DNA of 64,000 nt, taken from assembly GCF_001672295.1 (NCBI RefSeq), contig NZ_JXMS01000002.1, positions 162,615 through 226,614 of the forward strand. The letters are read 5' to 3'. The stretch comes from Halodesulfovibrio spirochaetisodalis. GTDB lineage: Bacteria; Desulfobacterota; Desulfovibrionia; Desulfovibrionales; Desulfovibrionaceae. Position numbers and translations under genes: made by a program. How positions within the stretch are numbered: the stretch's first letter is position 1; each line of letters starts with the position of its first letter. Below, piece by piece: positions 33,080 through 40,927 of the stretch. The notes under the pieces are model-generated. The model made no database searches. It saw only the letters and a list, made by a program, of their open reading frames with translations, and had not been told where the DNA came from.

Positions 33080-35488
33080 CTAGAAATGTTCGTTTTTAGC
33101 CCGTATTTCTTCAATACGTAGTCGTGCTTCTGAGTAGAGTGCAAGTGCAGTCACAGCCCTGTCGCAAACAGGAAAAACAGGCACATTGTTCTTCAGAAAA
33201 TGGTCACGCAACGGGTCATACAGTCTGCCGCCATCAATAACACCAATGATAGGCTTAGATGAACTTTTTGCTACTTCCACAAGTTGTTTGGCAATGGACT
33301 GTTCATTGTCCATAGAAAAGACTGGCAGCGTAGGTTCTGCAAGTGTGTGCATCGCTGGAGAAAGCGGGTCGAGCCCTACAATAACGGAATCTACAGCAGT
33401 GTCAGTTGCAAGAGTTTCTACAGCCTGTGCATGCAGGGTGTCGTTGGCACTTGGTGTAAGATCAAGCGGATTCTGGATGGTTACAAGCGACTGAAGCTTG
33501 TTTGCTTCCAGCATGGCGGTGATGGCTTGTTTTGTGGCAGTGCTGAACTGGGCAAGATCCATCTGGAAATCATCGGACTGGATGGAGTCAGCCATACCTA
33601 CAGCTTCAAACCCTGCGCCACTTACAGCGGCAAGGCGGTTGCCTGCAATGTCCTTGCTGTGGAGCATTTCCGCAAGCAGGAACAGATCCTGAAATTCCTG
33701 AAACGTTCTGGCAACAAGAGCACCGGCCTGACGTACGCAGCTTTCGCAGACCATGTAGTCTCCAGCGAGAGACGCAGTGTGACCGCTGGTAGCTGTTTTG
33801 CCTTCCGGTGTGCGACCTGCTTTGTAGAAGATCACTTCCTTGCCGTTGAGTATTGCCTCGCGGACAGCTTTGCAGAATTCAAGACCATCAAGGTCGCTGA
33901 ATCCTTCAGCGTAGACAGCAATGACATCAACGTTATCAGCATCTTTAAAATAACGAACCATGTCACCCAGAGTAAGGTCTGTCTGGTTGCCCATGGAGAT
34001 CATGTAGCTCGGATGTAGTTCAGGGCTCTGGCTGCAACGGTGCAGCATAAATGCACCGCTCTGGCTTATGAGGGCTGCGCGGTGCGGAGTAGCCGTACGG
34101 TTTTTCGGTAGTTTTTCTTCAGGAATAAACCATGTGTCATATGAGCCGGGATGCGAGACAACGCCCATGCAGTTTGCACCGAGGAATACTGGCCCGCCGT
34201 CTCCTTGCGCGTGGGTCGCATTAATACGCGCAATAAGCTCTGCAGCTTCCTGTTGGCTGTCTTCTGTTTCTCCCATCCCCCCCGGAATAAGCATAACGCT
34301 TTGGGCTGCATCCAGCGTAATGATCTCGTCCACAAGTTGCGGAACTTGAGCTGCGGCTACTGCAACCACAAACAAATCGAGTTTGTGGTCAAGGCTGGCA
34401 AGATCCGGCACGCATCTGACGCCGTCAATTTCGTCAATACCGTCACGGATGAGCGTAACGTTTTCTTTAGCAAATCCTTCTGCAAGAATGTTTTCCAAAA
34501 TGATTCGGCCGAAGTTGCGGCGGGTTGCTGAGACGCCGATAATGCCGATTTTTTCTGGATGCAGGAGGTTATGAATTTTTTTGATTGGTCTTGGCTCTGC
34601 TATGTTTTCTGCTTTGCCGAAGCGGCACATACCGTCCAGTGGAACCATGAGGTAATCTGTAAATGCGAACGGGTTGATTTCAAGCTCTTCAATAATGAAC
34701 GGTGCATCGTTGTTTGATGGAGAATAATAGCGCCCCATTTCAATGAAGGAGCTGAAGCATTCAATCAATTGCTCGTCTGTTACGATGCGACGTTGCCCGC
34801 GGGTAAGACCGGCGAGTTTACGGTAGGAGATGGTTTTACGGAAGAGTTCAAAAAAAGCTTCTCCATCTACGAGTTCAGTGGAAGCAGCAACAATGGCCTG
34901 TCCTTTGCGGAATCTTTCCGCATACAGTTCTGTGTCTGTCCCGCCCAGTCCTGCGCTGATGACCATGCCGAATTCTCTGGTATGGCGAAGCCCCACGATA
35001 AGTTCGTTGCCGAAGGCACTGGAGTCAGGCGGCATAAACTGCACTTGCAGCACCCCTTTCAAATCGCGGCTGATAGCCTTAATCAGTGCTTCGCCTTTTA
35101 AGCCTTTATAAACTTCCGGCGCATGGTCAGGGTTGCGTTCTATGTATGCTGCGTAATTTTCCGGTACTTCGTATTGCATGCCACGGACAGCAGAGCGGAT
35201 TTTGGAAGGCTGTTTCTCAACAATGCGTACTCCGCCTACTTCTGTCTTATGGATGATGGTAGGAGACACAATTTTAAGAACTGCTTTTTCTCCGGGAATA
35301 GACATGAGTTCTTCATCAGAAAAACGTGCACCGCGAGGCAGCAGATTTGCAATGGGTGGAGTCTCAGCGCCGGAGTTCGCTAGCAGGTTGTACACTTCAT
35401 ATTCATACAGAAAATCTCTGTTTTCTGTATCAGCAGCCGTGAATAACTGGGTAATTTTATCAAAGTCGATCAATGTGTTCATAGCCAT
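33080..35488 (-). CDS. Acetate--CoA ligase (ADP-forming) family protein, fused alpha/beta
   Basis: Cytoplasmic NDP-forming acyl-CoA synthetase of 802 residues, interconverting acyl-CoA plus ADP and phosphate with the acid, CoA and ATP. Domain order is reversed from the common fusion: an ATP-grasp (beta) part first (about 20-290, with AVLKIVSPTIIHKTEVGGV and a nucleotide-binding IEELEINPF), then a CoA-binding Rossmann domain (about 305-420, IGIIGVSATRRNFG) and a ligase domain (about 460-620) with the phosphohistidine region SGHTASLAG. No GNAT acetyltransferase domain is attached. In a fermenting or sulfate-reducing cell it could conserve energy from acyl-CoA. ATG 35482 is an alternative start. 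Confidence 0.88.
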   Translation of the reverse strand: MAMNTLIDFDKITQLFTAADTENRDFLYEYEVYNLLANSGAETPPIANLLPRGARFSDEELMSIPGEKAVLKIVSPTIIHKTEVGGVRIVEKQPSKIRSAVRGMQYEVPENYAAYIERNPDHAPEVYKGLKGEALIKAISRDLKGVLQVQFMPPDSSAFGNELIVGLRHTREFGMVISAGLGGTDTELYAERFRKGQAIVAASTELVDGEAFFELFRKTISYRKLAGLTRGQRRIVTDEQLIECFSSFIEMGRYYSPSNNDAPFIIEELEINPFAFTDYLMVPLDGMCRFGKAENIAEPRPIKKIHNLLHPEKIGIIGVSATRRNFGRIILENILAEGFAKENVTLIRDGIDEIDGVRCVPDLASLDHKLDLFVVAVAAAQVPQLVDEIITLDAAQSVMLIPGGMGETEDSQQEAAELIARINATHAQGDGGPVFLGANCMGVVSHPGSYDTWFIPEEKLPKNRTATPHRAALISQSGAFMLHRCSQSPELHPSYMISMGNQTDLTLGDMVRYFKDADNVDVIAVYAEGFSDLDGLEFCKAVREAILNGKEVIFYKAGRTPEGKTATSGHTASLAGDYMVCESCVRQAGALVARTFQEFQDLFLLAEMLHSKDIAGNRLAAVSGAGFEAVGMADSIQSDDFQMDLAQFSTATKQAITAMLEANKLQSLVTIQNPLDLTPSANDTLHAQAVETLATDTAVDSVIVGLDPLSPAMHTLAEPTLPVFSMDNEQSIAKQLVEVAKSSSKPIIGVIDGGRLYDPLRDHFLKNNVPVFPVCDRAVTALALYSEARLRIEEIRAKNEHF

Positions 35489-35689
35489 CTCGCTTAAAGA
35501 AAAATTCGATTAGAAATTAACTGTACGAACTTTTACCCTTTTTGTCTCGGGTGTGTTTTTCTTTTCGACGATGTGGAAAAAGGAAAGGGTACCAAGTATT
35601 GAGCGCAAGAAAAAATTGTTACAGCTAGCCGTTGACCGGCCTATCTGTCAGGAAAGGTTGTGTAGAGAAAAAGTGGTGGGGAAATAAAG

Positions 35690-35816
35690 ATGATCGGAGC
35701 AGGGAGAGAGAGGTTCCTGCCCCGATCATGTATCTTAAGCGTGGTAGTTGCTGGACCACGCTGTAAGACTACAAAGAGTTGTGCAGCCATAGTCGTTGAT
35801 GGCTGGCACTCTATAG
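35690..35816. ncRNA. Three tandem hairpins between arsC and the acyl-CoA synthetase gene
   Basis: Helix 1 (35690-35729) has 13 pairs with one mismatch, ATGATCGG.GCAGG against CCTGC.CCGATCAT. Helix 2 (35733-35768) has 13 pairs and one bulge, TCTTA.AGCGTGGT against ACCACGCT.TAAGA. Helix 3 (35769-35816) is less regular but includes GTGC.GCCAT/ATGGC.GCAC. There is no reading frame. On the minus strand this would be a leader of the acyl-CoA synthetase mRNA, starting about 200 bases before its ATG. Strand is undetermined, and no known riboswitch matches. Confidence 0.45.
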
Positions 35817-35862
35817 TTATATGTCTTTTGTGACATTTTGGTTACAGTTTGTGTATTCAAAA

Positions 35863-35894
35863 CAAAAAAAGCCGCAGAATTCGATCTGCGGCTT
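35863..35894 (-). terminator. Terminator of the arsR-arsC unit
   Basis: AAGCCGCAG and CTGCGGCTT form a 9-bp stem around an 8-base loop, followed on the minus strand by seven T. It ends 20 bases past the arsC stop. Confidence 0.93.
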
Positions 35895-35913
35895 GGTACA
35901 TTTTGAGATTACG

Positions 35914-36360
35914 CTAGAGGCTGAGGGAGTCAGGAAGCGTTTTAATATATTCTTTAATCTGATCGCGTACTCGTCGGTAGCAATCAAGCTGTTCTTCTTC
36001 TGATGCCCCTTGCTCTGCCAGCTCTTTTGCAAGAGCTGGAGGGTCGGGAAAGCCCACGTGAACTACTTTTGCGTTGCCGGGGAAATACGGGCAGGTTTCG
36101 TGTGCATGACCGCATACTGTGACAACCACATCAAATTCAATGTCATCAAATTCGCTGAGCAGCTGTGACTTGTGGGAAGAAATATCAACGCCTGCTTCCT
36201 TCATCACTGCAACCGCATTGGGGTTCAGGCCGTGTGTTTCAATACCTGCTGAAAATGCATTGAATACACCACCCTTAAGGTGTCTGGCCCAGCCTTCTGC
36301 CATTTGACTGCGGCAGGAGTTTCCTGTGCATAAAAAGAGAATATTAGGTTTAGTACTCAT
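35914..36360 (-). CDS. arsC: Arsenate reductase, low-molecular-weight phosphatase type
   Basis: Cytoplasmic enzyme of 148 residues reducing arsenate to arsenite. The phosphatase-type loop CTGNSCRS is at about residues 10-17, and the thioredoxin-coupled type is indicated by two further cysteines (VTVCGHAHETCP, about 81-92) and the late Asp in GFPDPP. Start at 36360 with AGGACA ahead. It follows its ArsR after 20 bases. No exporter lies in this locus, so arsenite would leave through the Acr3 encoded 17 kb away. Confidence 0.94.
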   Translation of the reverse strand: MSTKPNILFLCTGNSCRSQMAEGWARHLKGGVFNAFSAGIETHGLNPNAVAVMKEAGVDISSHKSQLLSEFDDIEFDVVVTVCGHAHETCPYFPGNAKVVHVGFPDPPALAKELAEQGASEEEQLDCYRRVRDQIKEYIKTLPDSLSL

Positions 36361-36380
36361 TGTGTGTCCTGTTTGGAGCA

Positions 36381-36746
36381 TTACGCGCCGGTTCGCTGTT
36401 TGCGGCATATTTCTTCAGGATTACAGGCAAGAATTTTTGACAGTCGTGCCATATCTTCCTTCACCTCCGGACAGGATCGTGCTTCTTCGCGAATCCAGTC
36501 CAGTACAGGCCTGCAACTAGCAGCGGTGTTGCTCAGTGAATAGAATATCCAACGGCCATCCTTTCGGGATTGAACAAGACCGGCGTTGTGCAGTACGCCC
36601 AGATGCCTCGATACCGTTGCGCCCGCAATGCCAAGCAGCTCGGTGAACTGGCAGGCGCATAATTCGTCGTACTCCATGAGTGTGACAATTATGCGAAGAC
36701 GGTTTTGATCGGATAACGCTTTAAACGTTTGAGTGAGGTTGTTCAT
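36381..36746 (-). CDS. arsR: ArsR family transcriptional repressor (second)
   Basis: A 121-residue winged-helix repressor. Unlike the first ArsR in the window it has the classical arsenite site ELCACQF (two cysteines in the alpha-3 region, about residues 29-31), followed by the recognition helix GATVSRHLGVLHNAG. Further cysteines lie in the C-terminal helices. Start at 36746 behind AGGGAA. It is the first gene of the arsR-arsC pair and probably represses it. The operator was not identified with confidence. Confidence 0.93.
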   Translation of the reverse strand: MNNLTQTFKALSDQNRLRIIVTLMEYDELCACQFTELLGIAGATVSRHLGVLHNAGLVQSRKDGRWIFYSLSNTAASCRPVLDWIREEARSCPEVKEDMARLSKILACNPEEICRKQRTGA

Positions 36747-36815
36747 ATGTTCCCTATGAAACCTTGTTTGTAACATTTAGTTGCTTAGCTAATTATAGTA
36801 TTGGATGTGCTGCTG

Positions 36816-36980
36816 TCAAGAAACGAGAGGATTGGCTGTGTGTAAGGATAGGGTAATAAAGTTACCCGATCTTTTTGTTTTATGTTCAATGGAATAGCTG
36901 CCGCGTGCTTTAACTGCGCACCCTGATGCTCCTGCGAGTAGTATGCTCATTATGAGTAGGCAGGCTGAAAATTTGTGCAT
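36816..36980 (-). CDS. Small lipoprotein, 54 residues
   Basis: Not recognised. The product starts with a type II signal peptide (MHKFSACLLIMSILLAG) and a Cys at residue 21 in a loose lipobox (ASGC). The mature part has only 34 residues, basic then polar. The ribosome site is a perfect AGGAGG-type sequence directly ahead of the ATG, which argues for a real gene. A longer frame to 37079 has no such site. It probably sits on the inner or outer membrane facing the periplasm. It lies upstream of arsR on the same strand but is separated by about 70 bases. Confidence 0.6.
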   Translation of the reverse strand: MHKFSACLLIMSILLAGASGCAVKARGSYSIEHKTKRSGNFITLSLHTANPLVS

Positions 36981-37106
36981 GGTTCCTCCTGATGCTTCGC
37001 TATCATTACAGCACCAGATCAATGCCGGTTCGTCAAGTAATCTTGTCTGGCTAGGGAAAGCGGGATTGTCTGATGCCATGCTGGGCTTCCTTGAGATTTT
37101 GAGACG

Positions 37107-37160
37107 AAAAAAGCCTGACTTGAAACAAACGTTGTACGTTTGTGCGAGTCAGGCTTTTTA
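37107..37160 (-). terminator. Terminator of yitT
   Basis: AAAAGCCTGACT and AGTCAGGCTTTT flank a smaller ACAAACGT/ACGTTTGT hairpin, with A and T runs on the outer sides. It ends the minus-strand yitT transcript and could also work leftwards-to-right. Confidence 0.85.
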
Positions 37161-37219
37161 CATCAAAATGTATTGTCGTATATTGTGAGCATGGGTGCTG
37201 TGTGAATATGCTCTTGGGG

Positions 37220-38083
37220 TTAGTACATTTTTCGTGGAGAAAAGTTGGCTCCGATTACTGAGAAGGTGCTTTCCACAATAAAAATAGCATTCGGGTCAGT
37301 GTCAAAAACAATGGATTCAAGCTGCTTCATACGGATGTTGTCTGTAATGCAGAAAAGCATGCTCACATCTTTACCGGAATAGGAGCCGGTACCCCATACA
37401 AGTGTACCGTTCAGGCGGCGGGCTTTACGCATGTGTTCCATGATCTCCTCGTTTTTGTAGGAGATGATACGCACCGCTTTTTTTTGGTTGAACATGGAAA
37501 GCGCGTATTCAGTTACGTATGAACTGAGGAAGAGCATAATCATCGTGGTGACCACAAGATCAGGGTTAAAGCGTACAGCAATAAGGCTCATCAGAATTGC
37601 GTTAATAATGAAGAAGAATACGCCGATTCGCAGTCCAATTTTCTGGTTTAAAATGACCGCAAGCACATCAAAACCACCGGCAGCTCCAAAGGAGCGCAGG
37701 ATAATGCCGCTACCAAGTCCCATGATAATGCCTGCAGCAATAGATGCGAGAAGTCTGTCTTGAATATGCAGGTCTAGAGTGAAGTATTGTGTAAGAAGCG
37801 TTACAAGGAGCATGCAGTATAAGTTCAACAAAAAGAATCTTTTCCCCACGCTGCGCCATGCGAGAACGAAGATAGGAATGTTGAAAAGCAGATACCACTG
37901 CGGTGTGGTAAAAGCATCGCTTATATAACTTCCGAAAACTGCAAATCCATACAGTCCGGCTGGGATAAAGCTGTGGTGCACAGCAATGCCATTGTATCCC
38001 ACGATAAAAATGATTGCACCGAAGGTGAGGAGAAAAATGTTCCACGGAAGGGAGTAGGCAAGAGCATGACGGTTAAACTGCAT
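37220..38083 (-). CDS. YitT family membrane protein (DUF161/DUF2179)
   Basis: A 287-residue protein with about five or six membrane helices in the first 200 residues, including the family pattern GxGSGIILRSFGAAGGFDVLA, and a C-terminal soluble DUF2179 domain (about 215-280, with GSYSGKDVSMLFCI). Members are widespread but their role is not settled; a transport function is assumed. A long leader and a terminator precede it (38213-38530), which may regulate it. Confidence 0.9.
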   Translation of the reverse strand: MQFNRHALAYSLPWNIFLLTFGAIIFIVGYNGIAVHHSFIPAGLYGFAVFGSYISDAFTTPQWYLLFNIPIFVLAWRSVGKRFFLLNLYCMLLVTLLTQYFTLDLHIQDRLLASIAAGIIMGLGSGIILRSFGAAGGFDVLAVILNQKIGLRIGVFFFIINAILMSLIAVRFNPDLVVTTMIMLFLSSYVTEYALSMFNQKKAVRIISYKNEEIMEHMRKARRLNGTLVWGTGSYSGKDVSMLFCITDNIRMKQLESIVFDTDPNAIFIVESTFSVIGANFSPRKMY

Positions 38084-38212
38084 TGGTTCTTTCCTTGTGT
38101 TTTACAGCTTAGATTGTGCTCCGGTAAGGCCGGTTTCAGGATATTCTGTACGCCAGTAACGTTGTTCTGTGTCCAGCAGATTCTGTGCAGGACATGGAAC
38201 GGGTTGAAATGG

Positions 38213-38530
38213 AATAAAAAAAGGCTCGAACACATGTTCCGAGCCTTAGTAAAGATATTGTAAACGTCGCAGCTTATCGCAGCCGCACGTATCGGTGCGT
38301 AGTCCAAGGCTCATGGAGTACGCACGCAAGAGTACTTTCCGTATAGGAAAGCGTAATCTGTCTGTTTGCGATCTGCGTATTCTGCATACAAAAACCTTGG
38401 TTAGTGTTCATAAAAAGGGACGCGAGTTAGGGCTGTCCCCACCTGACTGAGCGCTATCTATCCGAAGCGCTGGGCAGCGTCCAGTGTAAAAAAGAGTTTT
38501 TATAGTAAATAATTTTTTAATAAAGCATAA
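38213..38530 (-). ncRNA. Candidate RNA or attenuated leader upstream of yitT
   Basis: On the minus strand a promoter at 38537-38564 is followed by about 315 bases without a gene, ending in a clean terminator at 38213-38247 (AAGGCTCG/CGAGCCTT then seven T). Inside, GGACGC and GCGTCC close a domain near 38420-38485 with an AGCGC/GCGCT hairpin. The yitT ATG lies 130 bases further on. It may be a free small RNA or a riboswitch-like attenuator of yitT. No known family matches. Confidence 0.4.
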
Positions 38531-38536
38531 AAATAT

Positions 38537-38564
38537 TTTATAATGAAAAGTTGTTTGTTCTCAA
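38537..38564 (-). promoter_or_regulatory. Promoter of the leader/small RNA
   Basis: On the minus strand TTGAGA (-35) and TATAAA (-10) are 16 bases apart in an AT-rich setting. It lies after the end of the LysE gene and points into the candidate RNA. Confidence 0.5.
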
Positions 38565-38654
38565 TATGTTGAAGTGGGCGTTTTTGATTATGTTGCTTGT
38601 GCACAATGCGGCTTGAAAATGTAAATATCAACCACACTGACCAGATCATGTTAG

Positions 38655-39245
38655 TTAGGTCATCAGTGCATATACTGTTGCACCAAGCATGAGAATAACC
38701 AGAGATGAGTTAACCAGCAGTCTTGTTTGAGGGCTTTTGAGTGAGTTGTAGAGCCCTGCGCCAAGTCCGCACCACATTGAGTGGAAGGTTACCTGTCCGA
38801 TCATAAACGGGATGACAAACATCCCGACTGTTTTGGGCGTAAGCGGAAGCAGGTAAAAGAACTGGCTGTATGCAGCAACGGACATAGCCCAGCTTTTAGG
38901 GCTGAGCGGGTGCAAAAGCAGCCCTTCGCCGATGCTGAACTGCTTGGCTGTTTCCGGTGGCGCAGCTTGCAGTTTGAATATCTTATACGCCAAATAGAGA
39001 ATGTAGACAGTGCCACCGAGTTTAAGTGTCAGTGCCAGCCATTCCCAACGTTGAAATGCTTCTCCCAATCCCATTGCCACAAGAATATTGAGTGCAGCAA
39101 AGCCTATTGTTGTTCCCAGTAAAAACGGGACAGCACTGCGGAACCCTGTAGTCTGCCCGATGGCAAGCATGGTCATGTTTCCCGGTCCCGGTGTGCCGGT
39201 CATTACAGATATAAAAATGGCAAAAGGTACAAAAAATTCCAGCAT
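38655..39245 (-). CDS. LysE family amino acid exporter (second)
   Basis: A 196-residue inner-membrane exporter with about six helices. It has the N-terminal SVMTGTPGPGNMTMLAIGQ motif and HPLSPKSWAMSVAAYSQF in place of the usual NPK segment. The start at 39245 is supported by AAGGAG; the longer frame to 39434 runs through the shared control region. It is divergent from a MocR-type regulator 187 bases away, which probably controls it. Confidence 0.88.
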   Translation of the reverse strand: MLEFFVPFAIFISVMTGTPGPGNMTMLAIGQTTGFRSAVPFLLGTTIGFAALNILVAMGLGEAFQRWEWLALTLKLGGTVYILYLAYKIFKLQAAPPETAKQFSIGEGLLLHPLSPKSWAMSVAAYSQFFYLLPLTPKTVGMFVIPFMIGQVTFHSMWCGLGAGLYNSLKSPQTRLLVNSSLVILMLGATVYALMT

Positions 39246-39355
39246 AGATATGCTCCTTACTAGGTTGATACTGTTACGTTTACGCAGAGAAGTTAGTAAT
39301 GCGATGTCTCCATCAGGTTCCACAGGAAGTGAAGTAGGCCTGTTTTGCGCATACA

Positions 39356-39431
39356 ACATTGTGTGAGGGCTACTGTTCTGATTGTACCCATAGAATTGAC
39401 ATTGTGTGAATGTCAACGCTAACATTGTATG
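39356..39431. promoter_or_regulatory. Three direct repeats and promoter between the LysE and MocR genes
   Basis: ACATTGTGTG occurs at 39356 and 39399, and ACATTGTATG at 39422, all in the same direction. The middle copy overlaps a TTGACA -35 box (39396-39401), and the last overlaps the -10 region. TTGACATT..AATGTCAA (39396-39416) is also an inverted repeat. MocR-type regulators commonly bind direct repeats, so these are likely operator sites for the adjacent regulator. Confidence 0.6.
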
Positions 39432-39432
39432 C

Positions 39433-40794
39433 ATGACAAAATGGATACCGAATATAGATGCAGAGGGAGCTCCGCTTTATCTGGCGCTTGCAGATGCCAT
39501 TGAACGTGATGTGTTTTCCGGCACATTGGCTCCGGCTACACGATTGCCAACGCACAGAGATCTGGCAGATGAGCTTGGTGTGAATGTGTCCACCGTTACT
39601 CGCGGGTATGCAGAGGCAGAGCGGCGAAATCTGGTGGCCAGTACTGTAGGGCGGGGAACGTTCGTGTCTGTGGATGCGGTCACCTCTACTTCTATGGTGT
39701 CGTTTGAACCGCATTCTCCGGGGTTGATTGAGATGGGGTTGGCAACGCCCATGCCGCACCTTGATCCTGACTTGAATGAGGCACTGCGTACAATCAGCAG
39801 ACGCAAAAATCCTGAACGGTTTCTACGGTATTCTGACCCGCGTGGTCTGGCAGAGCATCGGGATATAGGTGCCGAGCTTGTGCGTCTGTACGGTATGCCC
39901 GCAACAGGAGACGACTTGATTGTTACTGCAGGTTCTCAGCATGGTCTTTCAACAACCCTTTCTGCGGTGTTCAAACCCGGAGACAGGATTGCTACAGATG
40001 CGCTGACGTATCCGGGTTTCAAGGCGCTTGCTGCGAGCATGGGAGTGCGTTTGTGTCCAGTTGCTATGGATGAAAACGGCATGATCCCTGAGGCGCTTGA
40101 AATGGCGTGTCGGCAGCGCGAGGTGAAGGGACTTTATCTACTGCCTCATATGCAGAATCCGACAACAATCTGTATGCCGTACGACAGGAAGGTTGCGCTT
40201 GCTGCTGTGGCTGAGAAGCACCATCTGACAATTATTGAAGATGATGCGTATGCCTTTTTGCAGGACGGAGAGTTGTTACCTGTGTCTGCACTACTGCCGG
40301 AGCAGAGCATTTTTATTGCCGGTATTTCTAAAATGGTTGGAGCAGGTTTGCGTGTAGGGTTCCTACGCGTTCCTGAGCAGCATCGAACGGTATTTGCGCA
40401 GAGTATTCTAAACAGTATGTGGATGGTTCCCGCACTGAATGTGGAAATCATAACAAAATGGATAGCAGACGGAGAGGTGGCAGCAGCCAGAAAACGTAAA
40501 TGCACAGAGGCAAGACAACGAGGTGAACTGGCGCGCTCAATACTTGATTGCGGAAAGTTGCATTTGTCCGGCTGCGGTTTTTTCGGCTGGTGGGAACTTC
40601 CTGAGTCTTGGAGCGGGGTCGCATTTGAGTCAGCTGCCAGTAAAGCCGGTGTAAACGTGTTTAGTGCTGAAAAATTTGTTGTGGGAGATGCAGATGCTCC
40701 TCAGGCATTGCGTGTGGCATTAAGCGGGGCTGAACATGTTGAAGATCTGGAAAGAGGTCTAAAAATACTGCGTGACCTTGCTCGTAATCCATAA
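39433..40794 (+). CDS. MocR-type regulator: GntR HTH fused to aminotransferase fold
   Basis: A 453-residue PLP-dependent transcription regulator. The N-terminal GntR winged helix (about 1-75) includes HRDLADELGVNVSTVTRGY. The rest is an aminotransferase class I fold with the cofactor lysine in GISKMVGAGLRVGF (about residue 299) and the IIEDDAYAF segment holding the PLP-ring aspartate. Such proteins sense an amino acid or PLP-related ligand. The first ATG (39433) has no ribosome site and lies near the predicted transcription start, so the mRNA may be leaderless. It probably controls the divergent LysE exporter. Confidence 0.9.
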   Translation: MTKWIPNIDAEGAPLYLALADAIERDVFSGTLAPATRLPTHRDLADELGVNVSTVTRGYAEAERRNLVASTVGRGTFVSVDAVTSTSMVSFEPHSPGLIEMGLATPMPHLDPDLNEALRTISRRKNPERFLRYSDPRGLAEHRDIGAELVRLYGMPATGDDLIVTAGSQHGLSTTLSAVFKPGDRIATDALTYPGFKALAASMGVRLCPVAMDENGMIPEALEMACRQREVKGLYLLPHMQNPTTICMPYDRKVALAAVAEKHHLTIIEDDAYAFLQDGELLPVSALLPEQSIFIAGISKMVGAGLRVGFLRVPEQHRTVFAQSILNSMWMVPALNVEIITKWIADGEVAAARKRKCTEARQRGELARSILDCGKLHLSGCGFFGWWELPESWSGVAFESAASKAGVNVFSAEKFVVGDADAPQALRVALSGAEHVEDLERGLKILRDLARNP

Positions 40795-40887
40795 CAAGAG
40801 ATTGAATAGAATCAGCACATATGATGGCAGGTTCTACGAGGGCGAGCCGTTTGCAATCTTGTTCATAGGTTATTGGGCAAAAGAAAA

Positions 40888-40918
40888 GACTGGCTGCATA
40901 GTAGCCAGTCTGTATTTT
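40888..40918. terminator. Bidirectional terminator between mocR and tadZ genes
   Basis: AGACTGGCT and AGCCAGTCT form a 9-bp stem. T-rich tails lie on both strands (TTTTCTTTT on the minus strand), so it serves both converging genes. Confidence 0.85.
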
Positions 40919-40927
40919 CGAGATACG

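Noticed and set aside
38420..38490. Possible signal-recognition-particle RNA (GTCAGGT followed by AGCC)
   Set aside because: The conserved GGAAGGAAGCAG loop of SRP RNA is missing.
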